Assembly: GCA_013365325.1 (NCBI GenBank)
Contig: JABVXV010000014.1
Span: 124,001 to 188,000, forward strand
DNA length: 64,000 nt
DNA from: Dipetalonema caudispina
Taxonomy: Eukaryota; Nematoda; Chromadorea; Rhabditida; Onchocercidae
Reading direction: 5' to 3'
The translations under genes and the position numbers were made by a program. Shown in pieces: positions 1 through 13,977 of the stretch; position 1 is the stretch's first letter; each line of letters starts with the position of its first letter. Below the pieces are notes generated by a model. It saw only the letters and a program-made list of their open reading frames with translations. It was not told the DNA's origin and did no database searches.

Positions 1-580
1 TTGGAGCATAGTGAATTACTCACTTTAAGCAAATAAAAGCCAAAAGCCAAATTTCAGATCTTCTTCAACAGCAACATAAAATCGATATAACAAATAGAGC
101 GAAAAAGAATGTGGTAGATGATGTAGTCGTAGGCTATCCTTCCTCTGAAAATTCATTCCATTCAACTTTTGGATACTTCAAATGAACTTTAAATGATTAA
201 TAAAAAATGCTTTTCCTCATCCGAATAGTAGTTAAAGTATTTCCAATTTTAGGGGAATTATTATTTTCGTCTTTTTGTTCACATCTTTCCGTTTTATCCT
301 TCATTGACATGCATTAAAAAGTCCGCAATTTGTCAACAAAGGAAAATTTATCTTTTTCAAATCTGAATTCGAATTAGGAATTCTATCTGTGGAATTAAAA
401 ACAAATTTTTATAATTATTGAATTAGTCGGTAAGTGATAAAATTAAGCTAATGAAATGAATTACTTTTATGAAGTCAAAGTAAGATTGTAATAAACTGAG
501 GTAATATTACCTCAATTTGATGACAATTTATATTAAATAATCCGAATCCTAGAAATTTGTTGCCAAATTGAATGCACATG

Positions 581-778
581 TTAATGTGATTGATTGATTG
601 ATTTTTTTATAAAGTTATGTCGAATGGGAAGTGTCAAAGTTCGATGATATTCAATAACTTTCCCTGATTCCCGATTATATTTTCGAATTTCGATATTTAA
701 TTCGTTCGTCATTACACCATCGATAGCATTGTAAAAACGATGATCCATTTCTTTTAGTTTTTTTCCTAACAGTTGCAT
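581..778 (-). CDS. Short possible coding exon, unrecognised (65 aa)
   Basis: A minus-strand reading frame opens with MQLLGKKLKEMDHRFYN and has varied, hydrophilic composition with few low-complexity runs, unlike the surrounding AT-rich DNA. It ends at a gattgatt repeat. No splice acceptor adjoins the ATG and no family is recognised. It could be an exon of a gene lying to the left, a decayed exon, or chance. Confidence 0.2.
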   Translation of the reverse strand: MQLLGKKLKEMDHRFYNAIDGVMTNELNIEIRKYNRESGKVIEYHRTLTLPIRHNFIKKSINQSH

Positions 779-1140
779 TCAATAAAAGAAAAGTGCAGAA
801 AAATTTGTTTCAAAGTATGCAATGATGATCAACACCAATCTATCTATCCATCCTTCCACTTGCATGTAACCCGGAACGATTCAAACAAATCCAGATTCCA
901 TTGGTTGAATTGAAAGCGGAAGAAAATAAATTAAATTATGAAAAAAAAAAAAAAAAAAAATAAGTAAATTTTTGATTGTTATTGTTGCTGAAGTTAAATC
1001 AGTTATGGTAGAGGGCGGGTTGACTAGCGGTTCAAGAGATTGAAGTAGAAGGAATCAGAGAGATGGGGTGGGTAGATATTATTAGTAGAATGGGTGAGGG
1101 ATTGGGTATATTTATCGAGGAAGTGGACAGATCGTGTCGT

Positions 1141-1173
1141 CTGCTGCTACTGCTGCTGTTGCTGCTGCTGTTG
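1141..1173 (+). repeat. Imperfect CTG trinucleotide microsatellite
   Basis: About eleven CTG-type triplets in a row, interrupted by CTA and TTG. It translates as poly-Leu or poly-Cys in overlapping frames, which explains the low-complexity frames seen there. Confidence 0.9.
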
Positions 1174-1744
1174 TCAACCATTTCAAATTTTAGAAATGAT
1201 GAAAAAGGACAGACTTGCTCCTCCTTTAGAACTGGTATCAGTCAGGAATATTAGGATTCTGATTACATCCCTGAGGGGCTAATAATATTTATCATACTGT
1301 TCAATTATTACTACTACTACTATTACTATTGCTATTTCTAATATCGGTACTGATATTATTGATCATAATAAGTATTACTTTTATCAGTTGCTTTTATGAC
1401 TAAAATTTTCCCTATTTTCATGAAGAAAAAAGAGCATTAGCTGATGGAAACAAAATATTTAAGAACAATTTAAAGATTCATAATTACTTTCCTGTTGAAT
1501 GAAAGCAATTTCGACGATACTTGTTAATACTAGCAGAAAATAACAATTCATCTACTCAACATTTTTCGTTTCTGATGCACCGAGCATTATTTTGGCCATC
1601 TGCTATAAAATTTTCTGACGTGATATTAATAAAAATATTAGTATTCTATTTCAAGCCAGTATTACTTTTATCATCATCACTATCGTTATCCCCATTATTA
1701 TCATCTGTTGTTTTTTATCATCATTGTTACATATTGTCTTGAAA

Positions 1745-4700
1745 ATGTCGCATACCTCAGAGCAACATATTCTAGTAACTATTTACATTCTTACCACGAA
1801 TGCATTCATCTTATTCGCAAATGAAATCGTCGGGGAACCATTTATCAGGTTTGTAACAATCATTTTCTTTTATGTTTGAAGAAAGAATTAAGGATGATAA
1901 CAATTATCACTACTAGATGTATCTTTTACATGTTACCACATTTAAACGCATTACTATGATACATATGATAAGATCATTAATTTAGTTTGTTTCTAACTTG
2001 ATCAAACCTGTTGCTTTTTGATTACACCTTTTTTTTTTTTTTTTGGTTAGAAAAAAAAAAAAAATTCCATTCTAGGAAATTTACAACAAAAAAATATTCA
2101 TTATTCATTCATTTCTTTACTTCAAGCTTTTTTGCTTTGCACAAATTTTTAACAAGATAGATCACTTTCAATTCTTCATTACCAACATTTTCAATATTCG
2201 ATTATACCATTGACAGACGCATATTTATCTATCCAGAATCTTTTCAATGTAATGATTGAATAACATTGATTCATTATTATCAATCTTTCGGATCATATTT
2301 AATAGAAATTCAGAAAAAAAAAAAAAAAAAGAAAAAAAAAACGGTAACTACATGAGCTTCATGAAAATTCCTGAAAATGATATTTTAAAATGTGCACGAA
2401 AGAAGCATAAAAACTTGAATTTAATAAAACAAAACAGGCATTTTGTATACTAATTTTAATGAATGGATTCCACTGAAATTTATTCATGGTGAAGGCAATA
2501 ATTTTACGCAATGGATATTTATATTATCATAATTAATTTTATGTTTTAAAATTATTTTAATGAAAAGTAAGGAGAACGAAACTTTCATTCGAATGCTTTA
2601 AAGCTTTTTATCATAATATTAAAAGTAAAATAAAAGAAGATTTGACTTGAAGAATTCGAATATTAACATCCACCAATTTATCCATCTTTTATTTTGCACT
2701 ATTGATGCCCTTTGACATCATTTATTTCTATTTTTCTATTTTTTTTTTTTTTTTTTTTTTTTTTCATTCCGTAATCGTCCAACGTGAATTATGATTTCAT
2801 GATTTCCTGTTTGCATTATTTCATGGTATATTCAGCAGTATCATTGATTTTTTATCTTATCAATCTTTAACAATATTTTCAAGAAGTACGAATACTTAGT
2901 GATTCAATGAAATATTACCTTTTTTTTTTAATACTTAAATATCTGTATTTTAATTTGTTCTTCATTTCCACAAGCTTTTTTGCATATTTGTTCTTTTGCT
3001 TTTTAAATTTAGCTAAAGCTAATAAATGATGAAATTTGCATGCCTCTTTTATGTTAAACAAGTCCTATGCGGAACATCAATCAAAACGAGTTTCTATGTC
3101 GATCTTTATCTCAGGAAATAAATCACATATTTTACATAATCTTAAATAAGTTTGCGGCATTATTCAAACCAGTCAATCATAGTTGTAATGTAGAAGTAAA
3201 ACTATTATAGATGTAAAGATTGGATGATAAAGTTTCTAATTTCGAAAGAAATTTTGAATCAAAAAAAAAAAAAAAGAAAAGTGAACTTATTATGAATTTA
3301 ATATGAAAAAAAAAAAGAATTGAAAACAAAAGAAAAATGTGAAAAGAGAAAATTGGAATAGAGAAAAAAAGATGCAATAAAAATGATATAAAGCAATAAA
3401 TCAAAAAAGTCATAACAGATTTATTTCAACCAAATCTTTAACCTTTTTTACCATTTTTGAAGCTTTCTTCACAACATCATTTCAGTGGCATTTTACTAGA
3501 AATTATAATTATTCATGGTTTTGATTACTTGCAAAAATTTAGTGAAAGAAAAATAAATAAATAAGTGGTCCATAGAAAATATAAGCAATTATGAATAATA
3601 CCATTATCACTATTTTTTTTTAATTTTTTTGAAATCTTTTCATCAAAATACTGCAAAAATGAAATGAATGGAATATTTTACCATTTTCCAATCATTTCAA
3701 CAAATCTTTTCAAACTCATTTACCTTATTTTTGGGATCATTTAAACTTTTCTTTTTAGTAAATTCATATGAATACATCTGAAGTTCATATATTTATTGTG
3801 ATTCAAAATTTGAACGTTTTCAAAAATTGGTAAAGAAATAAGAGATACGTAGAATTGAGCAATTATTATTAGTATCTTAATGAAATGGAAGAAAAAATTT
3901 CAATTTTCATTTCCGAGATTAAAAGTAATCTCTACTTTGGCAGTAACATTCAACTAATAAACTGAAGTTTTGTTGAATGAGTTAAATAAAATTTGGAATT
4001 TATAAGATTCTACGACAATTTTCAGAAATTTTTTAATTAAAATTTAATACACTATTTATTGCCCTTTTACTAATTTCAAAAGAAGCCTTAAATAATATAT
4101 ATTTTCAACATAATAAAATGCTAAATATTGTCTAAGAGTTCCATTTTACCTATCTAGAGTTAGTTAGCTATTTCAGATATGAATATTTTTTATGGCTCTG
4201 AATTTATTAAAATCATTATCATCATTTCAGTTGCTCAGCAGATGCGATATATGTAAAATGGCGAACAAACATGACCTTTGTTGGCCATGTAAATGTACGA
4301 CATGCACCAAATCGTTTCTGTTATCAGGTACTGGTGACAAATAATCAAATAGAATTACTCATCCCACATCAGGATTGTCAAGTGAGCAGGACAAGGTTAG
4401 TTTTCCTTCCAATTTAACTTTAAAGTATTACTCCATCGAATTGTAATAATGATTCGTAGTATAAGCTTTTTAAACTATTTTAATAATTAAATGAAATTTT
4501 CACATTGTTAGATGGGTATATTTCTTTGCTAATTTAAATAAAATTTGTTTTTACAAATAATTTTACATTGTCATTTTTGTGAAAATTTCCGTTTTTTTTT
4601 CCTTTCTTGCTTTGGTATTTGATGAATTAATTGTACATTTTATGGTATCGAAATTTAATAGCTGCTATTAACATTTTTTTTTTTATTTAATCGATCTTTT

Positions 4701-7700
4701 TTTCCACAATTTTTTTTGTTGCCAAAATTGTTTGGTAGTTACACTCATTTTAAAATTTGATAATTCTGCTTAACAATTAAGAACAATTAATTTTTATTAT
4801 ATCGCAACTTTTTGTTGAAGAATATAGTAGTCTAAAATTAGTAGATCAGACCAATGAGTCATGTTAGTGTATTATGAAATTCTTAATTATAGTTAATTAT
4901 TTTCCTAAATCTATGCCAAGCTATCGTTCACTAGCTTTATTCACTAGAAGTAAATATTGTGCTTCATCTTTTAGCCTTTTGTAACCTCTTAAAGAGTATT
5001 GTTTATGAAAGTTATTGGTGGAAATTGAAAGCAAAAACTTGGTTAATTTTTAGATTTGAAAACTATGAATTATTTTCTATTAAGATATTCTTAAGATAGA
5101 ATGAATGATTTTTCTTCTGTTTCAAATGGAAGCTTATTGTGATGACGAATTTTTTTAAATGAATAACTTTTAAGGTTTCGAAATAGAAAGAAATTTGCAC
5201 TTTTCGTTCGGAGATTTCTGTGATGAATAAACAAGAAGGCAAAGATTCCTAAAAAAAATGGAAATGTAAAAAAAATCTATTCGAAAGAGGCTAAAATTTT
5301 TACCCTTAAACACTATTCAGAAAAATAAATAAATTTCAGAAAATTTGTTTCTATTTCTTTTTCATTTTCTCTACTACCTCTGATAACCTGTCTTAATTGC
5401 ATTAAATTTCAAACTTGCTGATATCCACTAACAAATATTTTGCTAAAATTTCCTTACAAATTAAAAATGCCTATCTGTCCTATACCTTTAATTTCGATTA
5501 ATTTTACTTCAATGATGAAATTTGTCAGTCTATAGAATGCAATAGTATACAACATGTCGAAGGAAAACATCGCATTCATTTTACTTCCTTATTTTGAGAA
5601 ATTAATTGATGCATAAAATTGAATGGTATTGGAAGTAAGTTTTCTATTCAACTGGGCTTCTTCTCTTCGTACCACACTATTGACATTTTTGAACATCAAC
5701 CGCTGTTGTTGAATGCTGCAAAATTTAGCCGTTTCCACTGCACCAAATACATATAAAAGTATTATTATGTAAATGATGATTGTTGGAAAAATGGCTTATC
5801 TTGGCCACAAAAAGCGATAAACATGCCTTAAAGGCATAATTTGAGAATGGAAACAAAAAAATACTTGAGAAATTGAAAGAGGAAAAGAAAATTTCTGAAG
5901 CTTTTCCATACTATTTCTTTTATCTTTTTGCTAACAATTAATGTTCTTTGAAATAAGCACATTAAAAAAAAGAGAACATAAAATTCTTTAGCTATCTTTT
6001 TTATCGATTTAAAATTGCAGTAATTTGAATTCTTTTCAAAATGACTAAATTGTGTTCATCGTAGAATAGAAGAAGAAATGAATCATTTTTTCTTTTTTTT
6101 TTTTTTTTTTTTGTATTCTCTAAACATACTTCGAATTATTTATGTCTTTTAGTGATTTCGTACTAAAATTGATTGAGCCGAATAATATTTTGGAATTTTT
6201 GAATTTTAAATTATTCCATAGCATTGAAGCAGTAAGTCAAATTGTATGAAATATTATTATTCAGAGAAACCATTTATGAAATCACAAATCATTAATCTTA
6301 TTTATTGGTTCATTATGTAAATTTCGGAGTAAGTCGATTGGCTAATGATTGGGCGGTTTTCCCTTATTATGAATTCGTTACTTTTACTAATGATTCCAAT
6401 TGCAAGAAGGATAGGGGCGGATATTGTTGAGGATGAAAATACTTTGCATGCGTCAAACAATTCTTTTTGAAAATTAATTTTAATTTTAATTCATGATGAT
6501 CACATAAGATCAGTACCGAACCTAAGTTTTATCAAGTAGTGAAAGTAAATCCTAGTTTAAGTAATTAAAATTGGCTCTTTGCAGTAATATTGCTTCAAAA
6601 CAGTAACTTTAAAAAGTCAAAAGATCAAATTGAAATCTTTTTTTGCTTCTGATATTCTAATAATCATATATAATGTAAATTAATTTAAAGCTCTTTAAGT
6701 GAATTATTGCTCATTCTGTACATTTTAAGCAAAATTTTCAGGCCAAATTAAATTAATTTAAAGTAATATACTTAATTTTTAGGTCCAAATTAAAATTATT
6801 GAATTTTTTTATGATGATTTGCTCCTTTTTTTTCAGGTCACTAAGGCCGGTAGGTGTAATAATTGCAACGTCAGTGTTAATATCATTTCATCCGCAATAC
6901 GTTACTGCTGGTGATCGGATTTATCTGTTGAGATGCTTGCACTCTCGAGCATCAGATCAATCATTACTACCAGGATCAGTTGCACCTTCTACCACTTCTA
7001 CCAGTGAATTTTTTTTTCCTCTAATTTAATGAATTTAGAATGAGTTTAAATCCAGTTAAATAAGAATTATTGTAATTCTTGCATCTAAAGAATCAGCAAC
7101 TTCGTGCCACAAATTGCTACACCTTAAAATGTAGTGACCAGTAATGTCTCAATCATCGTATTTCTATCGGTAGTAAGCTTCTGGGCACTTTTATTAATTA
7201 TGGATCATAAATTTCAATATCATACGGTAGTACTTAGTCTAATATTTGTTCCTCTTCTAGATGCTTTCCGTGGATCGCCATTAACACCACAATGCGAATA
7301 TCAAATACGAAACTTGAAAGATAATGATATTGTGGATGAAGTGATTATCGGTGAAATGGTCCGCCATCGTTGGTCCTGTAGTGTTCGTTCGGATCAAGAA
7401 TTATGTCTTGTTATCACTAATTGCTTCCTGATAGCAAGTGATTCAAAGCATCAGCTTATCGATAAACAAGGATGTTCCATGGATCGTGCCATTCTTCCAG
7501 ATTTGGTCTATATTGATAATGTATGCATTTCTTTTCTCTTAAAGGTTTTTTCAATAATTACTGAATAAAAATTAATTCCATTTAATTCGATTTTTTTGCA
7601 AATTTCAGATGAAAGATATTAATATAAAATGTGGATTTACAAGTTTAAAATAAAACTTCTTCCATTTATTCATTTAAAGAAAATTAAAGTTTCTTTTTTA

Positions 7701-9106
7701 CAGATGAATGTTGAACAAAACGTGTCTGTTTTTGGCATTGCTGAAAAACCTTATGTGTATTTTCAATGTCAAATAAGCTTATTACCACCAAAAGCTCATC
7801 AATGCCCTAAACCAAACTGCTCTGGCAATCATCGGAATCAGTATGTTGTTTTGTTTTATTTGGAAACCAACTAATAATTAAATTATTTTCTTTCGCAGGA
7901 ATAATTTTTTATTGCTAAAAAATTTCTTCCAAGAGAAGAAAGCTTGAAATGTGGTAAGATAAAGGAAAAATTCATTCCAAATTAATAACTGAAAATGATA
8001 AGGCCTAATTTATTTCCTTTCTATAAGACTTATGAAAGATTAGAATTACTAAAACATTTATTTAGAATGATTATTATCTTAAAAATAGAATGGAAATTAA
8101 TTTCTTATAGGAAATTTACAGGAGAGATTTACTTTTTATGATCGAAAGCGATGAAACACTAATATTGGATGCCGTATCACAACCGCTCGAAATTCGTGAT
8201 CTCGATAGACATTTTCGAAAGTGAGTTTTTACCTTCACCTGCAATTCCTTTTATTTTAACCAACAATAACACGTGGAATTTCACAACACCTAAAACATGC
8301 TATTCTATAAGCGATTGTTAAATTGAAATATAATTAATTACTGAATTAAATGGAATGTTATATATTTCAATAACGAATAAAATATATGAATAGTGTGTTA
8401 TATTCCGAAAATGATAATTTAGGAGGGAATGTCATCGATTATCTGAAGCAACTGTTAATGAATTGAATCATGATGAAATTGTTTGCATAACATGGAATTT
8501 TTTTCTTCTAGTCACTCCATTTACTATTTTGGTAAATTCTTTTTAATTTATTTCAACTAATAATTTTTTACTTTAAAATTACTCTTCGTAAAATGTTAAA
8601 TTTGAAATTTCACTCCTATCTTACTTAGTATTAACAATAAAGAGAAATAATTTATTCATACAAAGAATGAAATTTTTTTAATAAATGTGAGAGAATAGAA
8701 TTGAAAATTATACCATTTAACGAAATAAGTCTAATGGAATGAATAATTTCCCTTTTATTTCCTCGATTGGAAAATTCAAAAGTTAATGCTAATTTATCTT
8801 AGTTTATAGTAAGAGATGCATTTTACTGAAAACTTTATAATTGTACAGCAATCTTGAAATAAGTTGAAAAAACTCATCGTAAAATCAGTGATAGATAAAT
8901 GAAAGATTTAGGTTAATTAAGTATCAAAATTTCGTAAACAAGCTGAAAAAGTAATCAATAATTAATATCTATCCTATTTAACGCTCAGAAAAACAATTTA
9001 AATATTTTGAATCAAATTTGAGTTTTCTTTGCAGGTAGCATTATGTACCGTTATTGCAGTAACAGCAATGATCGTTCGAAATGTACGCTGCCGTGAAAGG
9101 ACATGA
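1745..9106 (+). CDS. ZP-domain transmembrane protein, cuticlin-like (370 aa)
   Basis: Eight exons join in frame: 1745-1848, 4231-4395, 6837-7003, 7261-7520, 7704-7840, 8122-8220, 8423-8531, 9035-9106. The protein begins with a hydrophobic signal peptide (about residues 1-26). A ZP domain follows from about 36 to 280, with family-typical pieces such as RPVGVIIATSVLISFHP, HRWSC and a YFQCQI strand. A dibasic processing site RHFRKR lies at 307-312. A transmembrane helix runs from about 336 to 361, followed by a short basic tail. This order (signal, ZP, furin-like site, TM) is that of nematode cuticlins and other apical-matrix ZP proteins, which are cleaved and polymerise in the cuticle. Several in-frame alternatives exist around the sixth exon; the acceptor at 8121 (tttacag) was chosen because it keeps the frame without extra exons. 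Introns 1 and 2 are about 2.4 kb each. The particular cuticlin orthologue is not identified. Confidence 0.88.
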
Positions 9107-10183
9107 ACGTGGATCATAGTATCAGACTGAATTGGATTGTTTCATCATTGATCAACAAACGATGATGTAATTAATATTGATATTTATGTTTTCTTTTAAA
9201 ATAGAATTTCATTTAAAATGCAAATGAAACTTTTCATAAGTAAGCAATGTTTGAAAATTTTGATGGATTAGACTTTTTTTCTAAAATTCAATATTGTGCG
9301 ATTGCAGCTAAGAAAATCACGAAATCAATCCAAACTCTTCCATATGTTTTGATTGTCAAGTTATCGAATATTAATTTATGATCCTTATAACATATCAATT
9401 GGTTTCCTTGTATTAACTTGTATTCATTATTCAAAATGTTAAATCAGAACGAAATCATTTTCCTTTTCGATTGTTTTACACATTATATTGTAAATTCTTA
9501 ACTAAATTATTTTTTGCGTCTGTTTTTTTTTTTGTTCATTTCTCCACTTTATATGGTAAGTTGAATAATTAGTTAAAGTTTTACTAATGAAATTCTTCAA
9601 AAATAGCTATTAAAAAAAAATGTTTATACCATTCAAAAATCGCATATTAAAGAAAAAAAATGTAGGATAAGATGCTTCTCTAATTCTTTTCTGAAATTTA
9701 AGCAGAAATTGTATTCATTAAATTGATAAATAATGTTCTTTCATCTTAAAAAAGAAGATAAAAAATAAACAAAATAAATTAATTTTAATTGTTAAAAAAA
9801 TTTTACAAAAGCTCAATGTATTTATTATTATTTTTATGAGATTGCATAAATTACTTCAAGAAAATGAATAATTTTATCACTGGAAGTGCACTGAATGAAT
9901 TGTTTGTTGATTTATGATTTCTGACAAAATGGCATGATTGTGTGATAAAATGTAATGAAATAGAATGATAAGTGATCGGATATAAGGAAGAGAAGGGATT
10001 TTATAACTACGTCGCAAAATGTTCTATCAACATATTGCCATCTATTTTTCACATTCACAACAGGGATATCGTATTGTCCTCGAAAAAGAAGACCGAACTT
10101 CATATTAATTTTTATTCCGAAAGATATAATGTCTTATTCTTAGGGGATGTCTTATTTTTCATATGTATATATATCAGAAAAGT

Positions 10184-10221
<38 letters not shown>

Positions 10222-11492
10222 GAAAAAAACTTTAATGGCAATACTATTATTTATTTGTATTTAACTATATATTACTGATATTTTACAATTTAATACATCT
10301 GATGTTTATTAAATTCATCCGTCTTACATGATGGTCTAACCTAGATTTACTTTTGAAGTAGTATTTATATTAGAAGCATGTAAAAAAAATCATGCTAGCG
10401 CTTATTTTCTAGAAAAAATCGCAATAAGAGAATGAAAACAACGAGTTCTCATTTTCTATAGTGGTTTTCGACCTGATCAATTCACCTATTATTGTTATTC
10501 TAATCATAAACTATTTTATAAATATGAAAATTAAAACTATGAGATGAAATAAAATAAATGGATAATCTCGGAGAGGATCAAATCGATGTTAGATTGTAAT
10601 CGCTATACGGTAATGCTATTAAATTCCAGAAAATGTATTTAAGTGAATTATCCAATCGTTTAAGTTAGTAGAATAAAACATATACTGAATGGTAATCTCT
10701 CATAGTAAGAATGTAATTTAAATAATCAAATTTGAATATAAAAAAAACATGATCACAATCTGTTAAATTTATCAATGTCCATCTCATCCTCTTCCCGAGA
10801 ATTCTATTTCATGAATTGTGGCATGCAGCGATAGTGAAACATTTCGAATCAGATAATGAAAATTTGGAAGGATTGAATTGGCGGAGAGTATCAGTGATTT
10901 GAATCGATTTTGGGAAGTTTAAGTTTAGTAATTTAAGCTGTTGGAGAATGCCTGTAAGAGATTAAGTAAGTTGTTAAAAGATATATTGTAAAATATGAGA
11001 GTTCGAAAAGAAGCATTGGGATATAGCGCCTCTTGAGAGAATTATTATGTTCCCATGAAAGAGCGAAAAATGAGCAATAGCTATATCTAATAGGTTATTA
11101 ATGATTGAGAATATTTAAATATTTAATTTTGAATAAATGAATGGTTTATTAAATTTCCGTTGCTTTATTTTATGAAGGATTCGTTGTCTCTTAAATCTTT
11201 TTTTCTTCCATTACTTTTGAGAATGAAAAAATAGTTGAATATGGTACTCTTCAACTTAGATGTTTATTTTGAGCTGTTTCTTAACCCTTCAGGAATAATG
11301 CAACTCATATCTGTTGCAATTTACTTATCTGTCATTATTTGATATCATTTGTTGTTTTGCTTTGGAATCGCTCAGTAATGCTTCTAATAGGATGCCAGGT
11401 AAAAAGAAAAGTGTGAAATGGGAAGTAATTAAAACTTTATCCATAATTACAGGCCTTTCATGCTTTTTTTCAATGGGTGGTGGCAACGAAAT
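9107..11492. other. Intergenic, ZP gene to J-domain gene
   Basis: No gene is supported. It contains the (AT)16 tract at 10187-10218 and, from about 10780 to 11110, a slightly less AT-rich stretch that may belong to the promoter of the J-domain gene. A potential 5' UTR exon ends near 11399, with a donor (gtaaaa) facing the acceptor at 11452. Confidence 0.55.
10187..10218 (+). repeat. (AT)16 microsatellite
   Basis: An uninterrupted alternating AT tract of 32 bases. Confidence 0.95.
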
Positions 11493-12834
11493 ATGCAACA
11501 AACATTGTTAAGACGTGTTACATGGAAGCAGCAATTGGTCTATTTTACTGAGAGGTGTTTCTTCAAATTCTCAAACTTTTTACCATTTTGGAGAAATACA
11601 CTAACTATCTGCTAGTATATTTGCATGTTTCTTTTTTCATCCAGATTTTATCTCCGACAAAAGTTATACGATTGATAGCGAGTTAAAAAACAGTCTTGAC
11701 TTTTTCACTATCATTTTTAGCATAACTAAAAATACTTCTCTTGATAGCTCAAATGGTAGGTATAATTATGAATAACTTTTGCAGTTGCAATTCTACATAT
11801 TACGAAATACTTGGTATTTCAAAGAACGCAACGCAGGCAGAAATTAAGACAGCTTATTATGAAAGGTCAAAAGAAGTGAGTATACATCGAATTTCATAAA
11901 ATGATACTTTATAGTCTGTGAGGACATATCTTACATTTTTCGGAATAAGATAATAAGTTCTTTCCCAATAATAATTATGGAGAACTCTTCAATTCAGCGA
12001 TGAAATTTTGATGAATTATGTAGTTTTGAATGTTGAGTTGTTGAAAAAATCCTTTCTCGATAAAGAAACGGCAGAAAACTGTCGAATGTGATGAAACATT
12101 TGTTCTTTCCCTGAATTTTTGTTGGAAGGAAATGCGTGGGAAAAGAAAAGTGGTCAGATTTGTGCAATTTTGTGTATAATTGTTTTCTAAACTTGAAGAG
12201 AGAAAAACTTTCGGAAATTTAGTTGCACCCAGATAGAAAGAATTGCTCAAATGATCAAGAAGCGAAGCGACGAAATGATGCATTCGTCGAGCTTACTAGA
12301 GCATATGAAGTTCTGAAAATCCCAGAACGACGGCAGTCATATGATATGTCATTGGGTGGCAACAGGATATTTGCTGATTGCGTAGAACGGTCAAGCTTCG
12401 ATGAGCTTTTCACCCATTCTCAGTGTACAAGCAGAGAAAAGTAAGCTAGTTTGTTGTATATGCATTATTGCATATATTTTGTAATCGATAATTAAATAAT
12501 TACAGTTCTTTTCTCTCTCTCCTCTCCTCTTAATTTGGCCGCCTAACTGTTCGATTTTGCTCTGGTATACCAAATTATTTGATAGATCCATTGCTTTGTC
12601 CTCATATTTTTTTTTTTTTTCTCTCAGGAATTAGAAGCTTTCTGCTAAAAAACTTTCGAAACTCCTTTGAAAATTTCAGTTTCCTCAAATTTCAGACCAA
12701 CAAGCTTGGCCGAAATGTACAATGGATTCTGGCAAAATTTCGGTGTCTTTGGCTACTGTTTAAGATTTTTAACGCAATCCCTGATTACCTCAGGGATCGT
12801 CGTCGGAATACTGCTTAAACTTTCGGATTTGTAA
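11493..12834 (+). CDS. J-domain membrane protein, DNAJC4-like (169 aa)
   Basis: Four exons join in frame: 11493-11554, 11785-11875, 12223-12440, 12696-12834. The N-terminus (MQQTLLRRVTWKQQL) is basic and amphipathic, like a mitochondrial targeting peptide. A J domain covers about residues 25-95 with YYEILGISKNAT in helix I and the HPD motif at 53-55, which stimulates Hsp70 ATPase. There is no G/F region and no zinc-finger domain. After a linker comes a C-terminal hydrophobic segment (about 138-163) ending in LLKLSDL. A small J protein with one C-terminal membrane segment resembles DNAJC4 (nematode dnj-4). This is family-level recognition, not a demonstrated orthology. A good 3' splice site at 11452 lies 40 bases before the ATG and could take a spliced leader or close a 5' UTR intron. 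Confidence 0.85.
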
Positions 12835-13977
12835 AATGAGTTTCGTTGCTGCAGTTGAGGAAATATCTTGACATTTGATAATGTAGTTTAGAAATCAGTA
12901 TGATCACATACCTAATCTCTGCTGTTCCACTTCTTCCTTCAAAAAGTTTATTTTTAATAAATCGGCGATCTTTTTACCTTTCCTTGATATATTTAATTGC
13001 AGTCCTTCATTTAAATGATTGATAGATGAATTTGAATTTTATGATTAATTATCAAGATTGTCTTTTTCATATTATGGGGCAAAAAAACAGACAGTAGGGA
13101 TGCATTGCTTCTTCTAAATCTTATTTCCCCGCAACTTTTTCCTGTACCTTTTTTAAATCCTAGTTCCATGTACTTTTCTGTGATCGTTTTAATCGATGTT
13201 TTAAAATGGTATTTTCAGGGTTAATCTTTTATAAGACAGGTGTGTTTGATAATTATATTAGTACTAAACTTTATGGTCAGCGTTTTCTTTTTTTTATTTA
13301 CTGTAAATATATTGTACTGTGTATATATGTTTGAAATCTGTTTGTACGAAGACTGTATTAAAAGCTTATGAAGGATCACTAAACGGCAAACTAGTCGATA
13401 AATGCGACATTCTCTTTTTCTTTTATAGAAACATGTGCATTTATGTATGATGAAATTTTAGGTTTTAGACTACATTTAATTGAAATATTAAATGATGCCG
13501 TAGCATTTGAAGAATTAGTTGTATCAGCGTATCACAACTTTGTATCAATGAACGAATCCAGCTAGATGAATAGTTATGCTATTTAGGTGGCAGTGCTCTT
13601 TCAACAAATAGTTCTGTTCTTCCTTTGCAAGTTATATGACTGATTTGAATAAAACCATGTTATGTTGTTCATGTAAGAGCAGGCTTACAAAGGAAATTGT
13701 CCAGTAATTTTTGAATATTAAATATTTTAATTCAAAAATGTCATTTATGGAAGTATAAATTTCGTTCTGATATAATACTCTGTAATGTGTAAAATGGATA
13801 TTTGCGACAGTTGGGATATGTAGTAGAAAGTGGTCCATTCTGATTTAGTCAAACATTTTCATTTTAAATATTTCTCTTCAAAACAGTGTCAATGTTTTCA
13901 TAAAGTGGATCAGAGCCCTCACGATTGTCGGAGTAGTGTTGTCTCTCAATTTTTTCAATTGTTTTTCATATCAGATA
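12835..13977. other. Intergenic, J-domain gene to dynactin p24 gene
   Basis: About 1.1 kb without a supported exon. Both neighbours are on the plus strand. The distance is long for a C. elegans operon but not excluded for filarial operons. The SL-like acceptor just before the p24 ATG is compatible with either polycistronic or independent transcription. Confidence 0.5.
13960..13977 (+). promoter_or_regulatory. Putative spliced-leader acceptor of the p24 gene
   Basis: A pyrimidine-rich stretch ends in tcag at 13971-13974, and the start codon follows after only ata. Such a short leader is typical of nematode trans-splicing. No SL sequence is encoded here, so this is inference from the acceptor. 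Confidence 0.55.

Larger units (their letters stand above)
1..1744. other. Noncoding flank before the ZP gene
   Basis: AT-rich sequence with homopolymer runs, a CTG/TTG repeat and the weak minus-strand frame at 581-778. Nothing else is recognisable. It should contain the promoter of the ZP gene. Confidence 0.6.

Noticed and set aside
7134..7568. A 144-codon continuous frame as a separate gene
   Set aside because: It is exon 4 of the ZP gene extended into both flanking introns; consensus splice sites at 7260 and 7521 bound the ZP-like part.
7898..7957. Extra ZP exon beginning at the acceptor after 7897
   Set aside because: Entered from the upstream exon it reaches a stop (TGA) in phase. Skipping it gives a continuous frame to the transmembrane segment.
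12223..12591. Minus-strand frames over the J-domain gene
   Set aside because: Antisense to exon 3, which carries the HPD motif, or extending into introns.
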